From assembly GCA_041494285.1 (NCBI GenBank), contig JBGQAL010000046.1, positions 1-16,843 on the forward strand: 16,843 nt of DNA, written 5' to 3'. Of this stretch, positions 1 through 7,397 are shown in pieces. Below the pieces are notes generated by a model. The model was not told where the DNA came from. It was given only the letters and a program-made list of their open reading frames with translations, and made no database searches. Numbering within the stretch: the first letter of the stretch is position 1; each line of letters begins with the position of its first letter. The position numbers were made by a program, and so were the translations under genes. This DNA comes from Fen-7 sp041494285. Its GTDB lineage: Archaea; Halobacteriota; Methanosarcinia; Methanotrichales; Methanotrichaceae.

Positions 1-164
1 GATACTCATATGACAGTTGAAGATTTGGCTTTTTCCTGGCCGCTCATAACTGCAACGCAACACCAAAAGGGGTATGTCAAGTAACAATCAACGGCAATTT
101 ATGAGGCAGTACCAAACAGCGCAACTGAACAGGCTGAGCGTTCGATCATAAACCAATGCTTTTC

Positions 165-184
165 GAGACATAGCCATATGTCTC
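165..184. promoter_or_regulatory. 8-bp perfect inverted repeat, possible operator
   Basis: GAGACATA and TATGTCTC are separated by GCCA. The repeat ends 9 bases before the GGAGG ribosome site of the winged-helix gene that starts at 209. Seen directly: symmetry and position. Inferred: a binding site for that regulator itself, or an RNA hairpin next to its ribosome site. Confidence 0.4.
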
Positions 185-208
185 ATCGCAAAAGGAGGGC
201 CCCTTCTT

Positions 209-442
209 ATGAAACGTGATAAATTGGAGATCGCTAGAAACATACTCCTCATATGCAAAGATGGGGCCAAGAAGACTGAAATCGTGTATAAGGCCAACCT
301 CAACTTCAAAAGTGCTGGAGCTTACCTGGATTGGCTTATTAATAGAAAAATGATAACAAAGGAAGATGATTCATTTAAAACGACAGCAAAAGGAAATGAG
401 TTGTTATCTAATTTGCAGAGAACATCCCAATTAATGGATTGA
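209..442 (+). CDS. Small winged-helix DNA-binding protein
   Basis: This 77-residue protein has the layout of the short archaeal winged helix-turn-helix regulators (HTH_45-like). A first helix (DKLEIARNILLICKDG, residues 4-19) is followed by KKTEIVYKANLNFKSAGAYL, then LDWLINRKMITKED as recognition helix and wing, and a final TTAKGNELLSNL segment. AAAGGAGGG sits 10 bases before the ATG, which fixes the start. It probably acts as a cytoplasmic dimeric repressor. The target is unknown, but the inverted repeat at 165-184 just upstream suggests self-regulation. The next reading frame begins with GTG only 5 bases after its stop, so the two may be co-translated. Family assignment rests on recognised sequence pattern, not on a search. 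Confidence 0.82.
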   Translation: MKRDKLEIARNILLICKDGAKKTEIVYKANLNFKSAGAYLDWLINRKMITKEDDSFKTTAKGNELLSNLQRTSQLMD

Positions 443-446
443 AATA

Positions 447-729
447 GTGATTATCCTCCTGCGTGGACCTTTAGGCTCATCATCAATCCCTCCTCCTTTT
501 CCTAATGGTCCGGGCAACCTTCCTAAGGTTATCCATGCACTCAGCCAGAACCAAAGCAATGGGGCTTGAGATCTCTTCCTATGTGGACTGGGTGAGGGCA
601 GAGCGGAGATTGGTCAGGGCTTTGGGAGCTCTGATCAAATGGGGCTGGGTTGCTTGCGACGAGAGACAGAAAGTAGAAGGCCACAAGTTTTGGTATAATG
701 CCTATTGGAAAACGGAGCTGGCAAAGTAG
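447..729 (+). pseudogene. Second winged-helix-like gene, broken by one extra G
   Basis: Two overlapping frames read as one protein. The first, from GTG at 447, gives a segment containing PNGPGNLPKVIHALSQNQSN and stops at 567-569. The second continues as GLEISSYVDWVRAERRLVRA, then LGALIKWGWV and FWYNAYWKTELAK. Removing one G from the GGGG run at 561-564 joins SQNQSN to GLEISS without a break, giving about 93 residues. The helix, RRLVRAL recognition helix and hydrophobic wing resemble small archaeal winged-helix proteins. If the frameshift is not real, a 74-residue product from ATG 505 would be the alternative, but that ATG has only pyrimidines before it. Function unknown; probably a DNA-binding partner of the preceding gene. 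Confidence 0.5.
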
Positions 730-770
730 AAGGTCGATAATGGCTGGCGATGGAGAGAAATGATTGATCT

Positions 771-1556
771 TTACATTTGTTGATGCTGGAGGCAATAGTA
801 TGTGGTGCGCCCTCCAATCTTTCTGTGCATCAGAGGGCTGCCATCCCGGGGGCACATTTCGCCAGGGCTTCGGTGGGCCAGGAGATACGAATCTGGCAGG
901 GCACTGAAATCCGCCTGGCCGGAGATGGCTGTGTTAAGAACTATCTGAATGCATTGAAACAGCTTTTCCAGCCGGTCCTCAGCCAGGCTGCTCAATCTGG
1001 CTTTGGGACAGATGCCCGCCTGAAAAAGAGCCTCATCAGCGTAGAGGTTGCCTAGACCCGCCATCAGATGTTGGTCAAGTAGTGCAGGCTTGATAATGCC
1101 TCGTCTCTTTTGCATCAGCTCCAAGAAGGTAGTAGGATTCAGGTCCAGGGCATCTGGTCCTAGACCTTTTTCCCTGGATAAAAGATGGGGGTCCTCAGCG
1201 AGACCAATCCGACCGAACATCCTCTGGTCGCTGTAGGCCAGGTGATTTCCATTATCAAAGGTGACAAGCAGACGATCGTGGATCGGTTCGTCCTTAATAT
1301 CCTGGAAGTAATGTAGCCAGCCTGTCATCCCCAAGTGGATAGTGAGCCAGAGACGATATTCGAGCTGCACGAAGAGAAGCTTGCCATGCCTGGAGGTGGA
1401 GCGAAGCTGGCGTCCGGTCAGGCTTTCCATCAGGTCCTTTGTGGAGATCTTCTCCAATATTCTGGAGTTCTTCACCTCGACTTTTTCTATGGTCTGATGG
1501 AGGGATGTCGCATCTACATATTGCCGGAGGATTTCTACCTCGGGAAGTTCGGGCAT
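771..1556 (-). CDS. mutM: Formamidopyrimidine-DNA glycosylase (Fpg/MutM family)
   Basis: A 261-residue bifunctional base-excision glycosylase/AP lyase, of usual family length (about 270). The start at 1556 gives MPELPEVEIL, with the catalytic Pro2 and Glu3 of the family. An in-frame upstream ATG exists, but it would bury these residues, and AAAGGA lies just before 1556. Visible family residues are Lys59 in SRHGKL, HLGMTG with Met77, Arg112 and Phe114 in SDQRMFGRI (damage-pocket intercalation), and GLGNLYADEALF with Asn170 (helix-two-turns-helix). The C-terminal zinc finger is altered: CPRDG (Cys235, Asp238) and CLQHQ (Cys255, His258) stand where four cysteines are usual, although the DNA-binding Arg250 in GGRTTYYC is kept. 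It converges on the regulators at 209-729. Confidence 0.93.
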   Translation of the reverse strand: MPELPEVEILRQYVDATSLHQTIEKVEVKNSRILEKISTKDLMESLTGRQLRSTSRHGKLLFVQLEYRLWLTIHLGMTGWLHYFQDIKDEPIHDRLLVTFDNGNHLAYSDQRMFGRIGLAEDPHLLSREKGLGPDALDLNPTTFLELMQKRRGIIKPALLDQHLMAGLGNLYADEALFQAGICPKARLSSLAEDRLEKLFQCIQIVLNTAISGQADFSALPDSYLLAHRSPGEMCPRDGSPLMHRKIGGRTTYYCLQHQQM

Positions 1557-1874
1557 AATTTTGTGATCCTTTCTTTCTACATTCTCGATATTTCTTAAAA
1601 ACTTTCTGATCTTAAAAACAAAGCTTGGTAAACAACTTCCATCTGCTGGTGTGGATAATGTATTGCTTTGCGGTCCTCCTCCCACCCTGCACCTCTTCCC
1701 TCATCTCATGAACATGTGGGCGCTAAATGGAGTGCGGTGGATTCAGGTCGCACGTCCTGAGGAGGCTTAATCTTGGCATCCTGTTGGTTGGCCATTTCCG
1801 AGATAGAAAAGACACTTATGCTAACAACTACTCAGAAACCCAGGGGTTCTGGCGAAGTTAAAGGAGGTTTGAAA
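1557..1874. other. Spacer between two divergent genes
   Basis: This 318-base stretch holds the leader of the glycosylase on the minus strand (AAAGGA near 1570 and a weak TTTTAAG element near 1600) and, at its right end, the AAGGAGG ribosome site of the membrane protein that starts at 1875. The frames that run through it are simply upstream extensions of those two genes. I see no other gene or structure. Confidence 0.5.
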
Positions 1875-2105
1875 ATGTGGTTGCGGCTATTTTCGGGGCT
1901 CTGTTTGCTCATTGCAATCGTAGGGGTGGCAATGTTTTACTTCCCCATCAAGGATTTGGGCGTGGCGGAGGCTTATGAGACGACCTGGGTGGCGATTCCG
2001 ACAGAAGTGTGGTTGAAAGTAGTGATCACCCCGCTACTTGGAGCTATTGTTTTTGCACTGTTGGATATAGGATGGCAATTGAAAGAGGCGCGGCAGGAAT
2101 CATGA
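1875..2105 (+). CDS. Small two-helix membrane protein, unknown function
   Basis: The 76-residue product has two hydrophobic segments: LRLFSGLCLLIAIVGVAMFY near the N-terminus and VVITPLLGAIVFALLDIGW near the C-terminus, followed by a charged tail (QLKEARQES). AAGGAGG lies 8 bases before the ATG at 1875, which is why I prefer it to the in-frame ATG at 1773, whose extension looks non-coding. A loop of about 25 residues (containing AEAYETTWVAIPTEVW) would lie between the helices. I do not recognise a family. It stands alone, divergent from the glycosylase gene and followed by about 1 kb without clear genes. Confidence 0.65.
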   Translation: MWLRLFSGLCLLIAIVGVAMFYFPIKDLGVAEAYETTWVAIPTEVWLKVVITPLLGAIVFALLDIGWQLKEARQES

Positions 2106-2295
2106 AAAACTATAGTAAGAGACGGGAAAGTTCCAAGACTATCCAGCCAGCTTTATAGGAATGCCAGGGTAGCCCGAGATATCGGGGTCCTGCCTAAGGA
2201 GAAGCTAAGAAGATCATGCGTAGGGCAAAAAATAAGCCGTTAGGCAGGCTGCTAGGCAAGCTGAAGATATGGCGATGAAGCCTTCTTTTTGCGCC

Positions 2296-2339
2296 GGATT
2301 AGTAGTACTACATCATATTCGGAGCGATCATACTAATCC
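2296..2339. repeat. 9-bp inverted repeat with internal palindrome
   Basis: GGATTAGTA (2296-2304) and TACTAATCC (2331-2339) are perfect complements, 26 bases apart. The left arm overlaps the palindrome GTAGTACTAC (2302-2311). It lies about 190 bases after the membrane-protein gene. It could be a transcription end signal or a protein site; the sequence does not decide. Confidence 0.4.
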
Positions 2340-2393
2340 TTTGCCTGGCTGGATTTATTCTTATAGGCACAACCACACTTTAATTTATTAAAC

Positions 2394-2439
2394 TTTATAT
2401 ATGTATAGCTTAAGAAGTTTTAATATTTTGATATCAAAA
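2394..2439 (+). promoter_or_regulatory. TATA-like box followed by a 14-bp palindrome
   Basis: TTTATATA at 2394-2401 matches the archaeal TATA box. The perfect palindrome TTTTGATATCAAAA lies at 2426-2439, where a start site (about 25 bases downstream of TATA) would fall. This is the arrangement of a repressed archaeal promoter. No clear gene follows, so the transcript could be a small RNA or a short peptide (ATG at 2471), or the match could be chance in AT-rich DNA. Confidence 0.3.
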
Positions 2440-2579
2440 GCTTATTATTCAATGATATCCTATTAGGTCTATGGAGTCAGCTTCCCCTTTCATACTCCCT
2501 TTATGGCTGGCTCCAGTTATCCCTTTGAGGGGGGAGCCTGAAATCACTTTCGCAACGCACAGTTGATCCTTTTAGACCA

Positions 2580-2596
2580 CTACTACTATGTAGTAG
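2580..2596. repeat. 17-bp near-perfect palindrome
   Basis: CTACTAC, a TAT centre and GTAGTAG form a 7-bp inverted repeat. The GTAGTA core resembles the palindrome at 2302-2311. Nothing around it indicates a function. Confidence 0.35.
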
Positions 2597-2735
2597 ATTT
2601 GGCTGGGAGACAGTCTTACTCCCATGCTCCCTAAATTGACTGACCCCGGCCATCCCCCTTCTGATGGCTCAGAGAACCTTGTGACGCTGAAGCCAGAGGC
2701 ATATACCATCAGGCAGCTATTATGTTTTCCATCGG

Positions 2736-3027
2736 TCACTTCAAGGATTCAGCCGTCCCTCTGAGCATCACCATTATGCCCTTAGCAATAGGCTTCCTCG
2801 GCTTCTCCTCCTTCACCTGCGCAACCTCTCCTTTCATCTTGGATGTGATCTGGGTATCTATCCGTTCCCCTGTAGCCATGGTTCGCCTTGAGGGCAAGCT
2901 CCCTTTTGACAGCACCAGAGGGCTCAAAAATTCCCTTTAACTTACTTGCTGCTTGCTTGCTGTTAAAAATAAGCCTAAAATGTTTGAGATTGAAAGCGTT
3001 AGTGCGGAATATAGGATAAAGTTCCAT
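2736..3027 (-). pseudogene. Possible relic of an unidentified gene
   Basis: On the minus strand the stretch read from about 2880 to 2736 (containing ATGERIDTQITSKMKGEVAQ and later KPRKPIAKGIMVMLRG, stop at 2736) uses AAG/GAG/AGG-rich codons like nearby genes and looks like a real protein C-terminus. The preceding part reads better in another frame (NSKQAASKLKGIFEP, then GAVKRELALKAN). This suggests a frameshift near 2880. No ribosome site or family can be named. It may also be chance. Confidence 0.25.
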
Positions 3028-3086
3028 ATTTTAATAATTTGAAGAATCCAAAAAGTATTACTATCTATTAGCACAATAATCCCTTG

Positions 3087-5669
3087 ATGCCTGAGTACCA
3101 AGAATCACGCTTATGGAAGGAATCATTAGGTTATAATAACCAGGATGAAACATCAGATTTCCGAGATGGTCTAAGAAAAGAGTATAACGACTTTCGAAAA
3201 CATGCCAAATATCTTGCTGGCGAAATAGCCCGTAGCCTGCCAGACTTCACTATACATGACATAAGCCACTCGGATTCCTTATGGCATCTCGCAAGCTTGG
3301 TTTCTGGAAGCAAATTTAAGATTAATCCTATGGAAGCTTTTGTGCTCGGCGGGTCTTTTCTAATTCATGACTTAGGCATGGGGCTCGTTGCTTATCCTGA
3401 AGGAATTGATCAACTAAAAAAGGAATCCTCTTGGAATGATACCATTGCATGCCTATTGAAGGAAAAATTGGATCGCACTCCTACCGGAGAGGAGATCGAT
3501 AATCCAGATAACGAGATAGTTCGCCAAGCCACAGAGGAATTATTGCGAGGACTTCATGCAAAACGTGCTGAGCAACTCTGCGATAAATCATGGAAAGATG
3601 AAAGTAACGAATATTACTTAATAGAAAATGCAGAGCTTCGCAGGAAATATGGACCAGTAATAGGTAAAATCGCCCAAAGCCATTGGCTACCTGTCTCGAG
3701 CCTTACTAAGAAGTTTCCATCTGATATCGGCGCTTTGCCGGGATATCCCTCAGATTGGGCCATAGATCCTATAAAATTAGCCTGTTTACTTCGCGCTGCT
3801 GACGCTGTTCATATTGACGCAAGTAGAGCGCCCCCCTTTCTAAGGATTCTACGTAAGCCCTCTGAAATAAGCAGAGACCATTGGGTTTTCCAAGGGCATT
3901 TACAGCAGCCACTTGTAGAGAATAATCGATTGAAATTTACATCGGGAGATCAATTCCCGGTTGAAGAAGCATCGGCATGGTGGTTATGTTTTGATGTACT
4001 AAAAATGATTGACCGAGAGCTGTGCCAAATCGATGCTTTACTTGCAGATATAGGAAGGGAAAGGCTAGAGGTACGTGGTGTAGCAGGCATAGAAGATGCC
4101 AATCGTTTAGCCGAATTGGTTCCAACAAAGGATTGGATTCCAATAGACGCACAAATTAAGATTACTAACCTACCATCTTTGATAAAGAAATTAGGTGGGG
4201 AACATCTCTACGGCAAAAAACCCGTTATTCCTCTCAGAGAACTTATTCAAAATGGTTGCGATGCAATTCGCGCTAGGAGAATAATTGAGTCACGCTCTAT
4301 TGATTGGGGCGATATTTACGTACGCATAGGAAAAGATTCTGAAGGCGATTGGCTAGAAGTAGAAGATAGTGGGATTGGTATGTCGAAGGAGGTCCTAACT
4401 GGACCCTTTTTGGATTTTGGTAAATCTTATTGGGGTTCTACTTTAATGATTAATGAATTTTCAGGACTTATATCAAATGGATATCAATCGACCGGTATGT
4501 TCGGTATCGGCTTCTTCTCAACATTTATGATAGGTAAGCATATAAAGGTCGTTACTCGCCGATTCGATGCCGCTCTTTATGATACCCTTGTTCTAGAATT
4601 TTACGAAGGCTTGGACTCTCGCCCAATACTAAGAAAAGCAGATTCTTCAGAATTGCTGCGTGAAGGAGGGACGCAAGTACGAGTATGGCTTGAGACGCCT
4701 CCTACATCAAAAAATGGTTTGCTTTTTTATAGCAAGTCAGACTGGCGAAGTGAAGATAGAGATCGCAAATGTTCACTCGAAGACCTTTGTAGTTGGTTGT
4801 GTCCAAGTATTGACGCTAATTTATACATACAAGTAGGAGAGAAAACTGCTAAATTGATTATAAAATCACAAGATTGGATAACTATAAATGGTAAAAAAAT
4901 GTTCGACAGAATTAAACATAACGCGACATTCCCATCAAAAAGAAATACGAAAATTAAACGTCATATGGAAAATAACCTAAGACTAGCTTATAATAGAGAT
5001 GGAAAGCCTGTTATGCATGCTTGTATAGATGTTTTTCATATAAGTGGTACCATAACAGTGGGAGGTCTTCATTCAATTAGACACGGTGATATCTGTGGCA
5101 TTATAATAGGTTCTACGGCTAAAATAGCGAGAGACTCCGCAACCCCGATTATAGAGAAGGATATCTTAGCTAGTTGGGCTTCAGAACAGGCTGATTTAAT
5201 TTATGGTAGCGTTAACTATCCATGGACGCAGAATAATTGTGCCAGAATTATATTAAATTGTAGAGGAAATATTAAAAACCTGCCAATAGGATATAATAAA
5301 GATGGCTGGGTGAATCATAAAGATATAATTGAAGATTACAAATTATCAGAAGAAGTAAAAATTTTAAGCGAGAGTGAATTTTATCCTACTAAAAATGCAC
5401 TTGAGAAAAGTGGAATTAATATTCAATTGATTGATAACGTTTTGGTTATAAATCAACCTAACAGAAGAGACGTTCCCATTAAGGATTCCAATTGGGGTTT
5501 TTCTTTTTTAACTATCACCATTGAAGCTTTAGCCGAAGCATGGTCTTCCCCGGTCGAAGATATACTTAATGCATCGGATTTTAGCACTCATGAAGATACT
5601 TGTAGGACTAGCAATGGAGATATTCTTAGTCATGAGGTATATGTAATAAGAAATCCTGATTACACTTAA
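3087..5669 (+). CDS. HD-domain / Hsp90-like GHKL ATPase fusion protein
   Basis: About 860 residues (numbered from the TTG at 3084; ATG at 3087 is the better start, though no ribosome site is visible). The N-terminal half is HD-like: His58 and His62 in IHDISHSDSLW, His95-Asp96 in LIHDLGMG, and Asp240 in LLRAADAVHID. The second domain is a GHKL ATPase: LRELIQNGCDAI (Glu386, Asn390), VEDSGIGM (Asp428, Gly430, Gly432), GMFGIGFFS (471-479) and GGTQVRV (528-534), as in Hsp90. The C-terminal 250 residues are unassigned. HD plus Hsp90-like proteins are known as candidates in anti-phage or conflict systems; a role here is inferred. It is clearly richer in AT and ATA/AGA codons than the fpg or polB regions and is isolated, suggesting transfer. 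An AT-rich element near 3030 may be its promoter. Confidence 0.85.
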   Translation: MPEYQESRLWKESLGYNNQDETSDFRDGLRKEYNDFRKHAKYLAGEIARSLPDFTIHDISHSDSLWHLASLVSGSKFKINPMEAFVLGGSFLIHDLGMGLVAYPEGIDQLKKESSWNDTIACLLKEKLDRTPTGEEIDNPDNEIVRQATEELLRGLHAKRAEQLCDKSWKDESNEYYLIENAELRRKYGPVIGKIAQSHWLPVSSLTKKFPSDIGALPGYPSDWAIDPIKLACLLRAADAVHIDASRAPPFLRILRKPSEISRDHWVFQGHLQQPLVENNRLKFTSGDQFPVEEASAWWLCFDVLKMIDRELCQIDALLADIGRERLEVRGVAGIEDANRLAELVPTKDWIPIDAQIKITNLPSLIKKLGGEHLYGKKPVIPLRELIQNGCDAIRARRIIESRSIDWGDIYVRIGKDSEGDWLEVEDSGIGMSKEVLTGPFLDFGKSYWGSTLMINEFSGLISNGYQSTGMFGIGFFSTFMIGKHIKVVTRRFDAALYDTLVLEFYEGLDSRPILRKADSSELLREGGTQVRVWLETPPTSKNGLLFYSKSDWRSEDRDRKCSLEDLCSWLCPSIDANLYIQVGEKTAKLIIKSQDWITINGKKMFDRIKHNATFPSKRNTKIKRHMENNLRLAYNRDGKPVMHACIDVFHISGTITVGGLHSIRHGDICGIIIGSTAKIARDSATPIIEKDILASWASEQADLIYGSVNYPWTQNNCARIILNCRGNIKNLPIGYNKDGWVNHKDIIEDYKLSEEVKILSESEFYPTKNALEKSGINIQLIDNVLVINQPNRRDVPIKDSNWGFSFLTITIEALAEAWSSPVEDILNASDFSTHEDTCRTSNGDILSHEVYVIRNPDYT

Positions 5670-5829
5670 ATGAATGGCAGTTATTGGATAATATTGGTCC
5701 CGTTTGTAATCTAGTTGGTGTGTTAAGATACAGAATTATCTGGAGTGGGAAACGAATAAATCTATCGCAGAGCTATTCCCCCGCTATGGAAAATGTTCCC
5801 GCTTGCGGTTAGGAGCAGCTCGCGCGGCG

Positions 5830-5879
5830 CCTGAGCACACTATTCCCTCCCATAGGGAAGGGCTCGGGACTCTTTTTAT
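5830..5879 (+). terminator. Nested hairpin followed by a T-run
   Basis: CCTGAGC (5830-5836) pairs with GCTCGGG (5862-5868, one T-G pair). Inside it TTCCCT (5843-5848) pairs with AGGGAA (5854-5859). The T-rich CTCTTTTTATT follows at 5870. It lies about 160 bases after the HD/GHKL gene and can end that transcript. It could instead be the 3' end of a small RNA in 5670-5880. Confidence 0.5.
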
Positions 5880-6106
5880 TCTATTATTAAGTCCAAAAAT
5901 TTTATAATCTTTACCACCATTTCTAGAATTTGAAATTTAAAAGTCCCGTAGAAGAACAGATATGCGAAAAATTATTTTATTTTACTGTGATTTAGATCTC
6001 CCTTCGGCCCAGGTCCTCAAGCCTCAGCCCACCAATTCGCGACCATGCCTGGCCAACCTTAGTCTAAATTTAGAGCGAGGTTGCTTTCGTGTCACCCACA
6101 TTATAT

Positions 6107-6169
6107 GCCTCAAAATGAGGCAGTTATCTGTCGACCATGAGAATATATGGACCATTGAGACGACAGATA
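6107..6169. repeat. Two adjacent inverted repeats
   Basis: GCCTCA-AAA-TGAGGC (6107-6121) is a perfect hairpin or palindrome. Four bases further on, TATCTGTCG (6125-6133) and CGACAGATA (6161-6169) form a perfect 9-bp pair 27 bases apart. They lie about 190 bases before the secreted-protein gene. Function unknown; operator or RNA structure are both possible. Confidence 0.4.
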
Positions 6170-6356
6170 GCCAATAGTGATTGTCTTGTCCGGAAATGCG
6201 ACAGAGTATTCTACTCCTACGGGGGCCGAGAGCTACGAAGCGTGCAGAAGAGTCGAAGGCGTGGATATAGCCCAGGGACCAGAAACGCCGACTTATTAAG
6301 GCAGACCAAAAACTATTTCGTAAGAGCTACCGATAACAAGTCTGGGAGGGCTTATC

Positions 6357-7073
6357 ATGAGACCAAAAATGATTAGAAGGATTGGCTTAGCTCTAATTTT
6401 TGCACTGCTGGTATTGAACACCGCTGCCTATGGCTTCCCTGTGAATACATCTGATGGTGCCATACAGATCTGGGGCATGATTCCGATGGGAGCCAATGGG
6501 TTTGCTCTCGATGTATTCTCACCGTTTACCATTAATGGACAAGGAATAGCTGACATGCTCAAATTACAGGTGGTCGACTCAGATGATAGGTTTTACGACG
6601 CAGCTCAAAAGCTTCGCATTGATAGCTCAGATTACCATGATCGTGAGTTGTATGTATTCAGTATCGGTAAATCGGCGGCGCAGATCAAGCGAATACGTGT
6701 AGAGTCGCCAACAGGAACCGTGTACAGCGTATCATGGTCGGGCGTTCCAGAAGCTTCTGATAAGAATCTATCCATTCGTCTATATGGTATAACCGAGATA
6801 CCGACTGGAGATCAGTTATTCAAGCAGTATCAGTTCGAGGTTAGAGTCACAAATAACAGATCAGATAGCGGTCTATTGCTATCTCCGAAATACTTTGTGC
6901 TGGTAGATCAGTTCAACTACGCCTACACACTATCTGGAGAAGAATACAAGCTGCTTCAGGGTGAGTCAGTTAGATACAATCTGACATCGGAGCGGATATC
7001 AGCCCTCTCAAGACCGAAACTGTTAGCCTTCCCGCCCGAGAAATTGACAATGGAACTTCAGGGTTGGTATTGA
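6357..7073 (+). CDS. Secreted protein of unknown function
   Basis: 238 residues with a clear signal peptide: basic MRPKMIRR, the hydrophobic stretch IGLALIFALLVL, and a likely cleavage after AYG (residue 26). The mature part is soluble and beta-rich. Its last third (QYQFEVRVTNNRSDSG, then PKYFVLVDQFNYAYTLSGEE) resembles the immunoglobulin-like DUF4352 type, in which a 'conserved interaction plus altered D/Y' beta sheet is found in exported lipoproteins. That resemblance is tentative. No lipobox cysteine is present. GGGAGG lies 8 bases before ATG 6357, which is preferred over the inner ATG at 6369. Probably exported to the cell surface. It is followed within 100 bases by the gene pair at 7162-7652 but is not obviously linked to it. 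Confidence 0.7.
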   Translation: MRPKMIRRIGLALIFALLVLNTAAYGFPVNTSDGAIQIWGMIPMGANGFALDVFSPFTINGQGIADMLKLQVVDSDDRFYDAAQKLRIDSSDYHDRELYVFSIGKSAAQIKRIRVESPTGTVYSVSWSGVPEASDKNLSIRLYGITEIPTGDQLFKQYQFEVRVTNNRSDSGLLLSPKYFVLVDQFNYAYTLSGEEYKLLQGESVRYNLTSERISALSRPKLLAFPPEKLTMELQGWY

Positions 7074-7161
7074 AGAAATGCCGACCCAATATTTTATTTC
7101 GATGATATGCGTGATCTATGATGAGCACGCAGAAGAACCAGACCACTCTGGAGGCTTGGAC

Positions 7162-7395
7162 ATGATCAAATTGCCGTGGAAACGAGGGGCTAGACCACTT
7201 TGTCCCAGGTCGACGGTAAATACCAGGATCCTTGAGTTGGAGACGGCCAAGCAGATACTCGAGGAGATCTTCCACGCCAGGCCCTCGGACGTGGATGAGA
7301 TGATCCGAATGAGGCTGGAAGAGAAGAACTGGAGCAAGGAGAGCTGGCAAAAAGAGGAGGAGCCATGGCCAAGAGAGTTCTGCCTGGGTGAGTAG
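7162..7395 (+). CDS. Short conserved-looking protein, unknown function
   Basis: 77 residues from ATG 7162, chosen because GGAGG lies 7 bases before it. A longer frame opens at 7078 but its extra residues look non-coding. The protein is charged and mostly helical: LELETAKQILEEIFHARPSD, then EMIRMRLEEKNW, ending in PWPREFCLGE. The style is that of small methanogen proteins; I believe similar short proteins occur near other methanogen genes but cannot verify this. The stop is 2 bases before the next ATG, so the two genes are translationally coupled, and both point at the polB remnant. The C-terminal WPREFC could be a docking motif. Function not known. Confidence 0.6.
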   Translation: MIKLPWKRGARPLCPRSTVNTRILELETAKQILEEIFHARPSDVDEMIRMRLEEKNWSKESWQKEEEPWPREFCLGE

Positions 7396-7397
7396 CT

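Larger units (their letters stand above)
2106..3083. other. About 1 kb of mostly non-coding DNA with palindromes
   Basis: No convincing complete gene is visible. It holds a 9-bp inverted repeat (2296-2339) that overlaps a 10-bp palindrome GTAGTACTAC (2302-2311), an AT-rich patch with a TATA-like box and a 14-bp palindrome (2394-2439), a palindrome at 2580-2596, and a possible gene relic on the minus strand (2736-3027). Two tiny frames begin with ATG at 2216 (20 codons, very basic, AAGGAG 12 bases upstream) and at 2471 (31 codons). Neither can be supported as a gene. Confidence 0.5.
5670..6356. other. 687 bases without a clear gene
   Basis: Holds a nested terminator-like hairpin (5830-5868 plus T-run), two inverted repeats (6107-6121 and 6125-6169) and the leader of the secreted-protein gene. 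Short frames present here (for example from 5962 and 6137) lack ribosome sites, hydrophobic patterning or recognisable motifs, and I do not call them. Confidence 0.5.

Noticed and set aside
1..84. Short plus-strand frame open from the window edge (contains MTVEDLAFSW), stop at 82-84
   Set aside because: Could be the end of an upstream gene, but 27 codons without a motif are not enough to support it.
541..855. 104-codon minus-strand frame rich in Pro and Ser
   Set aside because: Antisense to the winged-helix-like gene and the end of the glycosylase; no ribosome site or motif.
2471..2566. 31-codon frame downstream of the TATA-like box
   Set aside because: No ribosome site and no recognisable features; noted only because of the promoter-like element upstream.
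5962..6376. Two plus-strand frames of 71 and 79 codons
   Set aside because: No ribosome site, no protein-like patterning, and the second runs into the secreted-protein gene in another frame.
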